Assembly: GCA_003993805.1 (NCBI GenBank) | Contig: RSEF01000003.1 | Span: 102,996,641 to 103,060,640 of the forward strand | Direction of reading: 5' to 3' | Origin: Himantopus leucocephalus | Lineage: Eukaryota > Chordata > Aves > Charadriiformes > Recurvirostridae | Length of the DNA stretch: 64,000 nucleotides | Notes under the pieces: generated by a model | Told to the model about the DNA's origin: nothing | Database searches by the model: none | Seen by the model: only the letters and a program-made list of their open reading frames with translations | Made by a program: the position numbers and the translations under genes | In this document: in pieces, positions 1-12,369 of the stretch | Layout: every line of letters starts with the position of its first letter | Position numbering within the stretch: position 1 is the stretch's first letter

Positions 1-2244
1 GTTTGATGCCATACAAAGACAAGGAAAAGAAGAGGAACAATCACTCCTTTATAATTGGAATACTATATTTGTGCTTTCTATTCACATCTCTCTATTCCAT
101 CAAAATCTAATGGGTAGAATCAAATATATAAGTCAATTGCACCATAATTCTTCAGATTTTAATTAAATCTAGCACCCAAGGTTAGAAGAAATAGGGCTCA
201 AAACCCCACATCTCCAAAAGCCGGATGCTCTTCCGTGTGACTATTTGTTCCTTTTTCATCCCAAGACTATTACTTGTTCACTTTTTCACAGTAGACAAAA
301 ATGGACAAAAATCTCACATGAAAGTATTTTTTCATTTTGCTTGCTAATGTTAGTGCTTCAATTAATACCTTTAGAATACAAAAACACAAACTTTTTTAAA
401 ATAGTGAGTTTTGTCTCTGTCTTCATGTCAAAGACAGGGAACACAGGGGTTAGCACTTCTGGTTGTAGCAGAGTCTCAGGGAGAAATCTGTTTGCTTTCA
501 GCATTAGAAATAGAAGAAGCTGCAGAAAAGGAGCTTCTCTGCTGAAATTATTCACCTGTCTCTAGTTTCCGTTTTTTTATTAAAAGTAAGAGCTGTCTTC
601 TCTTTAATTTGAGTGCCACTAGTTTCAGAGACCCTGCCAACCTCATAACTTCTGGTTCCCTCTCACTGTACTGGTGCTGAGCTGGAGAGTTTCACCCCTC
701 TCATGGCATGGATGCAATGGTGTCAAAACTCCTTGCAGTCAGCATATCTTCAGGTTACTCTTTTTTTGGGGGGGGTCAGTGAGTCATACATACGAAAACA
801 TTTTGTACTGCTCCCTGAAACTGTTCTGCCAGGTACTGACCACTCTTTTCAATGAAAGTCATTAAGATTGTCTAAAGTAATAAGCTGTCCTACAAATTCA
901 ACACATCCAATACAAAGGAAATTGCACTTAAAAACTGAATGGGATCTGTTTAACTCTGTTTAAAATATTTCATCCATGATACATTTTGTTTAAGGAAAGC
1001 TGTAGGAAGTTCAATATTCATTCACTGAACTTTAATGTTACTATGTTATGCACAGCTACGAGAGCCTGAGATGGCAACTCACTTCATGGGGATCCTTTTG
1101 AAGAAACAGTTCTCCCAGTAAAACTCTTATTCCAGCTGCCTTCTCAATACATCTTAAATACTTGAAGATGGTTAATTATAAGAAAAATGAAGCTTGCATG
1201 CAGGAGTATGACTTTAGTATAATATGAAAAAGTAATATTATCATTCTTTGCACTCCTGAAAGTAAAGATCTCATTTCCAGCACTTGAAAGCAAAGATTAT
1301 TTCCATGAAATAAGGAAAGATAACATTTTATCCTCTCAATAGTTGCAGTCAGTATTTATTGTGGACTATAAACAGTGAAGACAAATGACCTCCTTTGGAA
1401 ATGTTGTGGGTTTTTTCTTCCCCCTTTGGTTGACTTCTCTAATCAGAAAGGGAAACATACAGTCCTATCACTGAAATTATCCAGTCAGCCAATGACAGCG
1501 GAGATGGAGAGAAACACATTATACCACAGAATCTCTCTGAAAAGGATGAACTTGTCTCTACTTATAAATATTAGAAACAGGTGCACAGGTATACGCCCAA
1601 ATCTGTAAGCTGATAAGCACACCCTCGTTACAGAAGGGAAGGGTCTCCAAAGTTTTACAACCTCAGCTATGGGAACTGGAAATCCAGCTGTGACTGGATT
1701 TCTAGTTCAGTCAGAACGAAGACACACTTGATTGATTGTTCTTTAACCTAAGAGAAGAATCTGCTCTTGCCAAAGTTCATAAAAGTAAATTCAGGTGTAA
1801 AAGAAGAACAAAATACACTATTAGAGAAGAAAGTTATCAACAGTATTGAAATTATCTCAGCAAAGGGGAAGTTATCAAGCTCCATTAGTCATTGGTATTA
1901 TTTTACTGTGTTCAAAATGAATATATATAAACCAGATAAGTTTATAAAGTAAAACATAATCACAATAACATAAGAGCTAATACATTTTGCAAGAAATTGT
2001 TGAAAGTGTGACAAGCATGGAAATAAGACATTGTCCTCTTTAGATTCTCCTGTATGTTTGGCATTAGCCCTGCTGGCCCTGCTGCATCAGGTGCACACAT
2101 TTGCTTAAATTTTTACCATGGTCCTCAAAGTCCTTTTGGAATCTCTAGTCTTGCAGAGAGAGAGATCCCCAGTCCTTCCAAGTGTAGCCTACCCTTTTTA
2201 TTATTATCTGCACAAATTTGTGTTTGGGTATACCACCACTTTGC
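1..2244. other. AT-rich sequence, no gene seen
   Basis: I see no exon, RNA gene or recognisable transposon here. Open frames are short and their conceptual products have no recognisable domain. The one local structure is a short inverted repeat at 1674-1707: two 14-base arms, 13 of 14 complementary, separated by 6 bases. Confidence 0.6.
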
Positions 2245-3030
2245 TTGTTGCCAGGTGTCCAAGTGATTCAGATTATTCTTCAATATCTTTGCTGGTGACA
2301 TGGACAGTGGGATTGAGTACACCCTCAGCAAATTTGCCGATGATACCAAGCTGTGTGGCAAGGTAGACACGCTGGNNNNNNNNNNNNNNNNNNNNNNNNN
2401 NNNNNNNNNNNNNNNNNNNNNNNNNNNNNNNNNNNNNNNNNNNNNNNNNNNNNNNNNNNNNNNNNNNNNNNNNNNGGAGGTGATTCTTCCCCTCTACTCT
2501 GCTCTCATGAGACCCCACTTGGAGTACTGCGTCCAGCTCTGGAACCCCCAACATAGGAAAGACACGGACCTGTTGGAGAGGGTCAACAGGAGGGCCACAA
2601 AGACAATCAGAGAGCTGAAGCACCTCTTCTATGAGGACAAGCTGAGAGAGTTGGGGTTGTTCAGCCTGGAGAAGAGAAGGCTCTGGGGAGACCTTCCAGT
2701 ACCTAAAGGGGGCCCACAAGACAGCTGAGGAAGGACTTTTTACAAAAGCATGTAGTGATAGGATGAGGGGAATGGCTTCAAACTGGAAGAGGGAAGATTT
2801 AGATTAGATATTAGGAAGAAATTTTTCACTCTGAGGGTGGTAAGGGACTGGAATAAGTTGCTTAGAGAAGCCATGGAAGCTCCATCCCTGGAAGTGTTTA
2901 AGGCCAGGCTGGATGGGGCTTTGAGCAACCTGGTCTAGTGGGAGGTGTCGCTGCCTATGGCAGGGGGGTTGGAAGTCAATGATCTTGAAGGTCCCTTCCC
3001 ACCCAAACCATTCTATGATTCTATGATTCT
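2245..3030 (+). mobile_element. CR1 LINE, 5'-truncated, interrupted by assembly gap
   Basis: CR1 is the dominant non-LTR retrotransposon of birds. It moves by target-primed reverse transcription and usually leaves 5'-truncated copies. Before the gap, codons from about 2280 read as the reverse transcriptase stretch [19 protein letters not shown], which includes the catalytic FADD motif. After the gap, from 2476, the frame reads [18 protein letters not shown], then [14 protein letters not shown], typical of the CR1 ORF2 C-terminus. The 3' end (about 2985-3030) carries the family signature: a CCTTCCCACCC-like stretch followed by ATTCTATGATTCTATGATTCT-type octamers ending at 3030. The 5' edge is approximate; eroded sequence similar to the preceding RT block seems to begin near 2245. 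The frame is broken downstream of about 2690, so the copy is dead. Family membership is certain; subfamily is not assigned. Confidence 0.95.
2376..2475. other. Assembly gap (100 N) inside CR1
   Basis: There are exactly 100 Ns, the conventional placeholder for a gap of unknown size. The flanks belong to one CR1: RT FADD block on the left, EVILPLY block on the right. In other CR1 copies these blocks are separated by clearly more than 100 bp, so the true missing length is probably nearer 250-350 bp. That estimate is an inference. Any peptide read across the gap is meaningless. Confidence 0.95.
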
Positions 3031-4359
3031 GAACTGGTCACCTGTCCTCAATCATCGCATCATCTGTGATACTAGATAATTTTCATGTTTTCTTCCAAAC
3101 AATTAAATATAGCATAGCACTACCACCAGAACCCAATTACAAATGCAACAGCTCAGTGGTGACTCCTTGTTTATAGTTTCACTCTGTTAATTTCTACTCC
3201 ATTCAGTGTATGGTGTATTTCTATTAGATTACTACTGACAGAAAAGGTATCTCATTTGATATGTCCACAATATCTGTTTCCTAGAGAACTTTCCTGCATT
3301 GTTAGAGTTAGAATTTCTGCCATTTCTTCACCTATTAAAGATTCTTTTTTTTATTACTATTGTAGGGAGTTGTTTAAAGTTATTAACTTTCACTCTGCTG
3401 GTGATACATATTTTGTTATGTGCTATAGCTTTATCAGCTGAATGGCATTAATTTCTCCTCCTATCAACACTTACAGTTTTCTTAGTTTTATAACTGTTCT
3501 TTAGCTAAATCTTGTTTTGTTACCAATGAAGTTGTAATTATGGGCTTATGACTTATGAGGCATCTACTAAGATGTTTTGACACATTTCCTAATTATCAAA
3601 CTTATTTTTGTATGAAAGCGTCTCTTTCATCTGGCTTTGGCCACTTTATCTCCACCTACTTGAACTAACTCTATCGAAAACATCTTCAGAGTATTGATGG
3701 ACACAGAGCTTCTGACTCAACCTCAAGACCCTCTGAGGTGTGACACAAAAACTCTCGAACTCTGAGCTGAATCCTCACTGTATTCTTCAACCTCCTGAAG
3801 GTCCTGTCTGCCAGAACTCGTGTGGGTGTGGCTCTGATGGTGTGTAACGTGATTCCTCTCCTGAGTTCAGAACCAGTTCCCTAAAGGATTACATTTCCAA
3901 GTCCTGAACTTAATCATGTCTCCTTTGTGTTTAAATCTTATAATACAGACCTGGAGGGTCCATCACCTGAAAGATGATACAATGGAAACCTTCAAGATCA
4001 GCCCTTTTCCTACTTCAAAATTCTTTACAAAAATATACCAATACATTGATTTCCTATATCTTTTTATTTGCCACTCATAACACAAACAGCAATTTTGCCT
4101 TCAAACCTTATAACATGTCAACCAACCTTAAGAAAATATGGGATGAGTGGCTTGACAGACCCTAATCTTCTAAATCCCTGTAAGTACTCTCTGAGTTTCA
4201 AGAAAAAGAAAATCGCCTTTTGAAGTGACAAATGCCCTTAATACAACCTGAGACAAATGCTTGGCTCAGTAGATGGACTGGTTGATATCATAGACAGTAT
4301 ATTCCATTTTGTGATTCAAGCACAGTTCCCTAAAAGCTACAGGGCACCAGCTTTCCCTG
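3031..4359. other. AT-rich unique-looking sequence, no gene seen
   Basis: No coding exon, RNA gene or recognisable repeat is visible. Toward 3.85-3.92 kb there are phrases that resemble the degenerate tandem units beginning near 4.36 kb (for example TTTCCAAGTCCTGAACTTAA), so the array may extend leftward in a more decayed form. Confidence 0.5.
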
Positions 4360-6700
4360 GAACCTGCACCTCTTCCTAACTTCACAGGCAAGCTTTACAC
4401 AAGCTAACTGAACAGCAGTACAAATTGAACAGCAGTACTCTGGCCATGATGAAGTTCAACTCACTTCTTATTTCAGAGTCTCTGAAAAGAATACAATAGC
4501 TTGTGTGATTTAAAGTTAGGGAACGGAATCCTAATCCTAACCAGAGATGGTCAGGATCTTCTGAAGATCTCATAAACATGAAGTGACCTGCTGAATATCC
4601 GTAAGCCATGAACTGAGGGATACTAACTTATACAGCACTCTCAGAATCACCCCAAACATCAGCTAATCTGGTCTCAGGAGAGACAGCTTTCCAAACTTTG
4701 ACCCAAATCCACTTCACAGTCTTATACACTCGGAAAGAACCTCCACATCACATTCAAGAGGAGATGTGGCTGTAACAGCAAGTCAAATTCCTTCTTTTCA
4801 AGTTAGCATGCTATCCAACACACCCAGGACTCAACTTCCCATACCTAAACCATGCCCCCACTCCTGTCTCCAGGGTACTGGCTGGCCCTTCACATGGGAA
4901 GAAAACATGGCAGTCTTCAAGATTAGGCCCCTTCACACCTTGCTGACTTCTGCAAAACATGCCACAGCCCTCAGCTCACGTGGACCTTGACTCCAACCCT
5001 GCACTGAAGAGCACACTTCCATGGTAGATGTAGGGTGAGGAGAGGAAGGAGCACCAGTCCCACCTCCTGTCATGTGGGACAGCATCAGGGGACCCTGGGG
5101 TTCTCCCCCTGCATCATCACTTTTGCCTGCATACTGCAATTCTACCCATTACCCTCAACTACTGATATCACCCTTACCAGCACTCCTGTCCAGCCTGAAA
5201 AGACCACCACCATCGTCACCACTACTTTCACCACCAGAATGAGCCCAGATGATGGTCACTGATGAGGGCTGTAAAAGAACTGCCACCATCATCTTGCTTA
5301 ATGTGTTTTCTCTGCTACTGTGAGCACCCAGACTGAATGCTAACACTACTTTCACCTTAACCCTAAGCCCATGGTGAAGGTATCTATCCATGGTCTTAAA
5401 GAAAGATGAGGCCATGGTGGTTATAAATACTAACCCTATTTTCACTCTGCAAATTCTGGCACATGTGTTAGTTAAGAGGACTGGTGAAGCTTATGATTCC
5501 CAAACCGTACAAGCTTGTGCAGAGCCCTCACATCCTGTGAGTGGGAAGGCCCATAAAGAAGACCATAGGTCTGATAAAATACAGCTTCCTAATCCATTGA
5601 ACTCTGCAGCATACACCAAAATAAAAACTCCCAAATGAATTAGATAATCAAGCTGTAATCATAAGACCCTTAACCACTCTCACAGTTTATATAAACACCC
5701 ACATCTACAAGGAGACGAACTTCCTGCACGACTCTGCAGTCCTTGCAAGTCTCACCAGTAAGCTGGAAAATACCAATTTTTCAAGCCCTTTTTATTCCTA
5801 ACCCTATCCTTACTATAATGGTAATTAGAGACAGGAAATAAATCCCTGAGCTAAATGAGATCCTATTATTTCGGTCCTATTAACACCATGCCCTCTTCCT
5901 AGCCCTGCAGGCACTTTTGAATCCAGAAGTAATCACAGTTCTGAATGTGTGCATTCTCAAATTCTAACCCTAACAACACCCCTGAATTCTAACCCTAATT
6001 AAACTTAACTTTAATTATTGAAGGACCAATTGTACCTTAAAAGAGAACATGACTCGTCAGACCTTTCCCTAATTCTGTGGGTCCTTCAATGACTGTTAAT
6101 AAAATGGAATTTTGAAGGTTTATTCCCAAGTCCCTCCCCAAACTCACACTCTAGTCTCTACTTACAGCCTACAGTGACTGAAACACATGATACTGTCTTC
6201 TGTGGATAGCATTCCCTCCTCCTAACTTCTAACTCTGCAGTAATGAACTGAACTTTTGAAGCTTTATATTCCCAAATTCTACATGAAATCACAGCCCTAG
6301 CTCTAAAGTTAATTACAGCAGACTGATTGGTTCTTACGAAGCCTTAACCTCAAATCTAATCCAAATGTTATGATGCCAAGCAGATTGGTAACTATGCCAA
6401 AAAGAAAAAAAGAAAAACAAAAAAGAAAGGAAAAGAAAGAAAAAAACCCACCAGCTTTGATCCTCATCAACAGTAGCCCACTCCTTTCTCCAGAGTCTGT
6501 AAAAGTTAACAATAGATTACAGGAAACCAGAAGGTTTTAGAAATTCTGAATGCCTCTTTCTAGCTAGTTCTTGGGCCTTGGAGAACCCAGTAATGAATTA
6601 GATTAATTAGAGGTTATATTCCCAAACTCCAGTCTAACCTGGAAACTTTTTATTATAAGGACTAATCTCTATACAAAAAGAAAATCTAATGAATTTTTAG
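4360..6700. repeat. Highly degenerate tandem repeat with CTAACCC-like motifs
   Basis: Two short phrases recur. The first, CTTCCTARC followed by CTGCAG or a variant, occurs at about 4373, 5585, 5720, 5895, 6068, 6217 and 6555. The second, ATTCCCAAA or a variant, occurs at about 5496, 5628, 5953, 6121, 6268 and 6618, often preceded by a TTTTGAAG-like phrase (5906, 6112, 6253). Spacings cluster around 130-175 bp or about twice that. Telomere-like words are scattered through it: CCTAATCCTAACC near 4530, TTAACCCTAAG near 5355, CTAACCCTAAC at about 5964 and CTAACCCTAAT at about 5989. This fits an ancient minisatellite or satellite array that has diverged almost beyond recognition. It is not a clean telomeric repeat, because TTAGGG units are not in uninterrupted tandem. 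The family is unknown to me, the edges are approximate, and an old interspersed element with internal repeats is an alternative. Confidence 0.45.
6395..6447. repeat. A/G-rich simple tract
   Basis: The stretch is almost entirely A and G, with AAAGAAAAA-type words. It is low-complexity sequence inside the degenerate tandem region. It creates a lysine-rich open frame on one strand and a phenylalanine-rich one on the other, neither of which should be read as protein. Confidence 0.8.
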
Positions 6701-9700
6701 CCCCAGCTCCCTCTCTGACTCCTTGAACCTCACAAAATCCAGCCATAGAGTTGCTCTCAAATCAGTAGACACCAGACCATTAATCCCCAGCTTTAGTTAT
6801 CGGCAAAAGACCAATCTGTGCAATAAAGGATAATGAAAAGGCATCAGCCTAACCCAAGCAGCCGAAGAATCCAGTATTAAGGTAGCCTCTTGGTATTTCC
6901 CTAGACGTAATCTTGGTTTGAAATATTCCTTCTCTAAATGTAATTAGAAATATAACTGAGACACATTCCTACATTAGATGCAAATACAGAGGAGTGGAGA
7001 TGCTGCTGACACCACTTTTCTTTCCACTTTTATTGTCTTTATAACATGAAACTGCTGATATGCGTGTCATGCTCCATTTTATAACATGAGAGTGTGTGGA
7101 AATTTTTGGGAGTGGGATGGTTCTAGAGGACTGTGTAAGGTGAAGGGAGCCAAAACAGGTATGGTATTTTCCATATTGGGTAACACTGAGATTTGTTTTA
7201 GAGGGAACTAGACTGTTCATTCCAATATCAGAGGTAGGAATAAAGTAACCTTTATGAAATGTGGGCAAGTGGAGGACCAGAACCTGGGTGTAAATTGCAC
7301 AATTAAATTCTAACAGCATTATAGAGTTTGGTTGTACGGTACATCCAAGCAGATAGATCTCCCTCCTATGCTCGGCACTGAGCAGAGTCTTACTGCAAGG
7401 TCCATTGTCAGATGCAACCCTCTATTTGCCAGAAGGTAGAAGTAACCTACGTTTACAGAGGCACAGAGTCACAGAATGGTCAGGGTTGGAAGGGACCTCT
7501 GGAGATCATCTACTCCAACCCCCAGCTTGATTTTATACTCTTTCCCTAACTATCTGCTCCTGACCACTACCTAAAACAGGACTGCATAATCCCTGGTGTC
7601 TGATACAGAAAAGAAACCATGCCCGTGTTTAGTTTAGGGGCCAGACCCTCATCAACTGTTAATCCACAGATCCACTAAAGTCAGATCATAACCTGAGGAT
7701 ATGGATCAGTGAACACTGAGGACTGCAGGATCTGGTCTATTATTGTACAAGTTTTGAAGACTTCCTGATTATTTTAAAAATCATTCACAAATCCTTATCC
7801 CTGCACAATTACTGCACATGTCTAATTGATGTACAGCCTCAGAGGATCATTTGCTTCATACTGTACCTGACACATAATTTCTCAAACAGAGATTACTATT
7901 AGTCATCTCTCTTCCATGCTTTGCATAGGTCACTAACGTAGCATCAATCTGCGCTAAAATGGATTTTAATCTGAGTCATATTCTGGTTGGATCACAGCTA
8001 CAATGGTGTAAATGCTTGAGTTCAGTGGAAAATTATCTGTAAAATGGATTTACTAAGCTCTTTCTTTCCCTTTGTTATTTTTTATTTCCAGCAAAAGATA
8101 GAGTAATCTACTTTTGAAACTAAAAGACAGCAGTTCACAAAAAATATCATACATATTATGTACTGTAATTTGACTGCTGGAGGATTGTAATTAAAGAGGT
8201 GCAGTTAAAAAACCAATGTCACACTTCTGAATCTTTCAAAATCTAAAAGCATTTTACATAATGTAAATTAAGCCTTATGGCACATTAGCTGTAATATGTT
8301 AAAAAATATATATGGGTTCTATTTTAGCAGTGGATAATCTGAGTCATATCCACCTTTCACCCTGTAGGAGAGACTGTATACGCGTATGTCAGCAGTACAT
8401 GTGTGATCCAGGAAGCAGGATCAAGTTCCTCATTCAGTTGATGATTTCTTGTAGAAATTTGGGACCATATTATCAAAACAAATCAATTTTGACCACACAA
8501 CAAGGCTATTTATTTTCAAGATTATCCAAAAGCCAGGGTTTTTTTTTCTTTCTATTCCTGTCTTGTGATATTTACTGATGAGCTGTGGGAAGGGCTACAC
8601 ATCTTGTAAGCTTCGCTCTGTAAAAATCAAGCGATTTATTTTGATGTATCTAATTGGTTTTCAAAACATGTCAGTCACTCATCTCGCAGTTCCTTCTTAG
8701 TTATAAGGAGATATTACTGCTTCCTTCCCTTTTCACAACAATGTCCTTTAAGAGATAACTGTTTATTGCTTTGTGTGGTGTATCACCCAGTGCACAAGCT
8801 ACATCTGTGCTAGTTGGAGTAATATACCTGGGACTTCAATATCATTTCACTGATGCTGCATACAACTGCATGACACGTAGCACAGCCATACTACCACCTT
8901 CTATTACCCTCCAGAAGACAGCAGCATCATGCAGACTGTCGTCAGGAAATAATCCTGAACTGCGCAAAAGAATTGCCTGGGAGAACATTAGGTGGCTTCT
9001 GTCCAAACACAGTGACTGCTCTACCACCTCAACACCTCCACGTTACAGACCACGGATGAACAGCACCAGGAAACTTCCTCGGTACTCTTTACATATAGAC
9101 ACAAACATGAGACACTTGTGTAAATTAGGCTCTGCAATGCATTGCTATTGATAATAATGACACCAACATGTGACCTAGAACCTCCAAGCAAGTTGTTAGA
9201 TATGAAACTATGCATCGGTCCTCAGAAACACACATACTAATTCAAAAGGATCCAATTACAGTTCCTTACAAACAAGGCAGTATAATATGCAATTCTTTCC
9301 ATATCAACCTAGCAATTATATTGTAAAACATCTTCTAGTTTTAGGGAGTAATCTGCATTGAAAGTATACTGGTGATAAAGCAAACTAGATTTTAGGTGTT
9401 ATAAGATTAAGCAGAAAAAGAGTTTCTACCTCAGTTTAATTTAGTTTTTCATTTTGCATTTTATAAGCATGTTTGCATATTCCTAAAGAAAATTCAGTTT
9501 CACAAATTTGCTGAATTTTGTAAAATTTATGGCTAATGGACATAGGTAAACTTTACTAGAATGGGGAGTAAAATGTGCATACAGTATTACATGTGGAAAA
9601 AATAACCTGTGTTTCGAAGTTGATGATTGGCAGCAACAATTGTTTGGCCCTAAAGACATTTATGAAAAAGCTTGCTAATATGAATAAACCTGCAGAAGGC

Positions 9701-9814
9701 ACTTTCATAACCCATGAGAGTGAAAATTCTCCAAGCGGTTAGTTTGATTACTTAAGAAGGAATATTTGATAGCTGTAAATAATATAGCATATATCTCAGT
9801 GGTAGCTCTGCATC
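6701..9814. other. AT-rich sequence with one CR1 scrap, no gene seen
   Basis: Apart from the CR1 3' fragment near 7.46 kb I recognise nothing. A 126-codon open frame at 8771-9151 overlaps two open frames on the other strand and has no recognisable domain, so I do not call it a gene. Confidence 0.5.
7462..7536 (-). mobile_element. CR1 LINE 3'-end fragment
   Basis: Read on the minus strand, this segment gives the CR1 3' terminus: a GGGGTTGGAGTAGATGATCT-like block, then CAGAGGTCCCTTCCAACCC, then ATTCTGTGACTCTGTG. Only the last 75 bp or so survive, which is typical of extreme 5' truncation. The 3' octamers are mutated away from perfect ATTCTGTG repeats, suggesting a moderately old insertion. Confidence 0.85.
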
Positions 9815-10030
9815 CAAAATACTGGGTTCAGTCCTGGTCAAAACAGAGACAGAAGAATGAAAGATAATTTAGGGAAGAGTAACAAGAATGATTAAAGCTG
9901 TGCAAAGAAATTCATAACATGCATTAAAAAAAAAGAGATGGTTTATTTTAGATGAGAATTAATAGAAGGGGATGTGATAAAATTAAACAGAATAGTTACA
10001 GATATTTTAAAAATACATTGTGACCTGCTG
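9815..10030 (+). mobile_element. Ancient, eroded CR1-like LINE fragment
   Basis: The block beginning AATACTGGGTTCAGTCCTGG and continuing to GGGAAGAGTAACAAGAATGA matches the general pattern of old CR1 ORF2 3' sequence shared by reptiles and birds (LEYCVQFWS..., then RRATKMI...). A later GGGGATGTGATAAAA fits the RGDMIE segment of the same region. Stops and indels are frequent, so it is far older than the intact-tailed CR1 copies in this window. The right edge is uncertain and could extend to about 10.23 kb. Confidence 0.5.
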
Positions 10031-10539
10031 TTTAGTGTATCTCAGGAGATGATAATGAGATTGAGACCCAGATGCACTTCAGTTAATCAGTATGTAAGTG
10101 ATCTGTATTGTAAGAATATCCAGAGTTTTGGAATGAAATCTCAGGATTTATGTAGGCTGTCTGGTATCAGACATGAAGAAATCTGTAGTTTTTGTGGCTC
10201 TGGAAAGAAGCTTCCTCTGACGCCAGGTGATTCCTGAGTGTCCACTCCTTCTCTGAACTGGAGCCGTAGCCCAACACCATGCCAAAGTGTTGGATGCACA
10301 AGTGGCAACTCCTGTCAGGACAGCTTCCAATATATAAACATCTGTTGCCCTGGAGAGAGTGGGGAAGAAATAGAGAGAATATAGCATATGTATGTCTGCT
10401 GTGGAATTTCTGATATCAACTACAGAAGTGTTACAGAAGTGACTGTAACATCTGCAGTTGTGGTTTTTCAGAGATTTCCTTGAGTATAATGCCAAGTTTA
10501 TCACCTTCTGCATGAAAATTTGGATTTTTTTTTCATGTG

Positions 10540-10950
10540 ACAGATAATATTCTTCTCCCTACCCGAACTTTTCTGCATCTTTGGTATGGATTTGCAGCCT
10601 ATCCTTTTTCATGTCCCTTCTTATTACGCTTCCCTTCTAGATACCTCATTTTCTCTACATGTTCCCTTTTCTATTCCCAATTATAGTTCCCTTTTCCCAG
10701 GTCTCCTCTTTTTTTTCCCTTGTTTTCACCAAATATTTCCAAATTCTTACTTACAGACACTGTCTCTCTCTGGTTTCTTTTTCTCTCTTGCCAGGCTATT
10801 TTGCCCTTATTTTCTCCACAGCCCTCAAATGCTGTTTCCTCTCTTGCTAAGTCTCTCTATCCCCCCAATTATTTTTTAGGGTCTCCATCCTAGACCTGTA
10901 TCCTTTTTTTTTCTCCCGTCAATTTTCCCTTTGTTGTTTCCCTTGCACAG
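10540..10950. repeat. Pyrimidine-rich tract (+ strand)
   Basis: About 400 bp strongly biased to C and T on the plus strand, with words such as TTCCCTTTTCCCAGG and TTTTTTTTCCCTTG. It is low-complexity polypyrimidine/polypurine DNA. The F/L/S/P-rich open frame across it (10586-10879) is a composition artefact, not a gene. Confidence 0.7.
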
Positions 10951-12369
10951 TTCTGCGGCTCTGTGTACAGCAGCTACAACCTGTGTGAAGATGAGGGAAA
11001 CAGTGGCAATTGACAGATGGTCTTTTTTTCTCTGATTTCTATCTGATAATGATGCTAACATAGCAATGAAATCTTAGCATTCTCATAAAAATTTACCAGA
11101 GCATCACTTTCCAACAGCATGAAAATTAGCTTTTAACTAGGCTTAACCAAAAAGTAAAATTATAAATCTTTTCAAATATCTCTTCAAAAAAGAAATTAAA
11201 AAAAAATACACATGCTAAATCACTAATTCCAAATTTTGGATTTGCCTGGGAAACATTCAGGATAGAAAAAGAGGAGGCTACTAAGTGGCACAGATTGTGA
11301 ACTAGTGGCTGAAGCTAGAGCTTGACAGATGTCCAGTGTTTGATGGGCCTCTAGCATTCAAATTACTCTCAGATTAGCCAGCACATCTCCAGTAATAAAG
11401 GAGAATAATGATTTCAGCTCTCTTATTTATTCATTTTACACTGAGTCTGAAAGCCATAAAACACTGTGCTGATGGATGTAAATTGTCTCAGACAATTAGC
11501 TCCAATTGTACAAAAGCAAATTTGAAGTCTCTCCAGTTTAATAAGCAAGATGCCTTGGATTGCATTTCAAATATTAGTGAAGTAAACAAAAAGAGAGAGG
11601 GAAAAAAAAAGCTTATAGTGGGCAGACAGATGTGTAATGTCCAGGGTGTGACTGGAAAACGCTGTTAGGAATATAAATCTGCAATGAGGATACTTCAGCA
11701 CAAACTAATACTACTGCTCGAATGCAAATTTGCCCATCCTTTGTGTATTATTAATAATCTCAAAATTAGTAACACTATTATCCTGCTCTTTATAGTATTT
11801 CTTGGTTTGATTGTTAGTTCTAGACAGATTCATTTATAATTCCTTCACTGAACAGTTACTTGATCTCCTCAACTCAGAAAATTTCTCTGCAATATCCGTA
11901 GCAGGTTTTTCAGTAAAAGAATCCTGAAGAAGACCTCTACCTNAAAAAAAAAAAAAAAAAAAAGACAATTTTCCTTTTGTGGTGCCAAAGAACCACAATT
12001 CAGTCTGGACGCTTTCAAGCTGTGCTGTAGATATTACCCTAGGTCTATTTTTTTTTACAGTTTCAAGATTTCCTGAGAATGCAACATGGATTTGAACCAA
12101 AAGTTCAAGACCCAGCAAAGTGGACTTAACTTCTTAAGCATCATTGATTATTAATTTCATCCTTGTCTTGCTGAAATTTATTTCTTTTTTTGGTCCTGAG
12201 AGGTTTGCAGTTGGAGGAGGATGGAGCCCTGGTCATTCAGAAAGGAATTTGAAGGAAATGTAGGAAGTGATGGCTTAATCAGTTTCAGATTTAAGACATC
12301 CTTTATCCTTATGGACATTAAAAAATTTGTGGTGGTATTTATATAAATGGAAACCATGACATATGCGCA
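10951..12369. other. AT-rich sequence, no gene seen
   Basis: Nothing recognisable apart from an isolated N at 11943 followed by a 20-base A run (11944-11963), probably a sequencing or assembly uncertainty at a homopolymer. Confidence 0.5.

Noticed and set aside
2273..2728. Open frames of 142-148 codons crossing the 100-N gap
   Set aside because: They contain unknown residues from Ns. The plus-strand one is simply CR1 ORF2, the minus-strand one its shadow.
5960..6000. Interstitial telomeric repeat
   Set aside because: Only two isolated CTAACCCTAA words occur, separated by other sequence; there is no uninterrupted TTAGGG array.
8771..9151. 126-codon open frame with a hydrophobic start
   Set aside because: It begins at a non-ATG triplet, overlaps open frames on the other strand and shows no known domain.
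10586..10879. F/L/S/P-rich open frame resembling a membrane protein
   Set aside because: Hydrophobicity comes from the polypyrimidine tract, not from a real transmembrane design.
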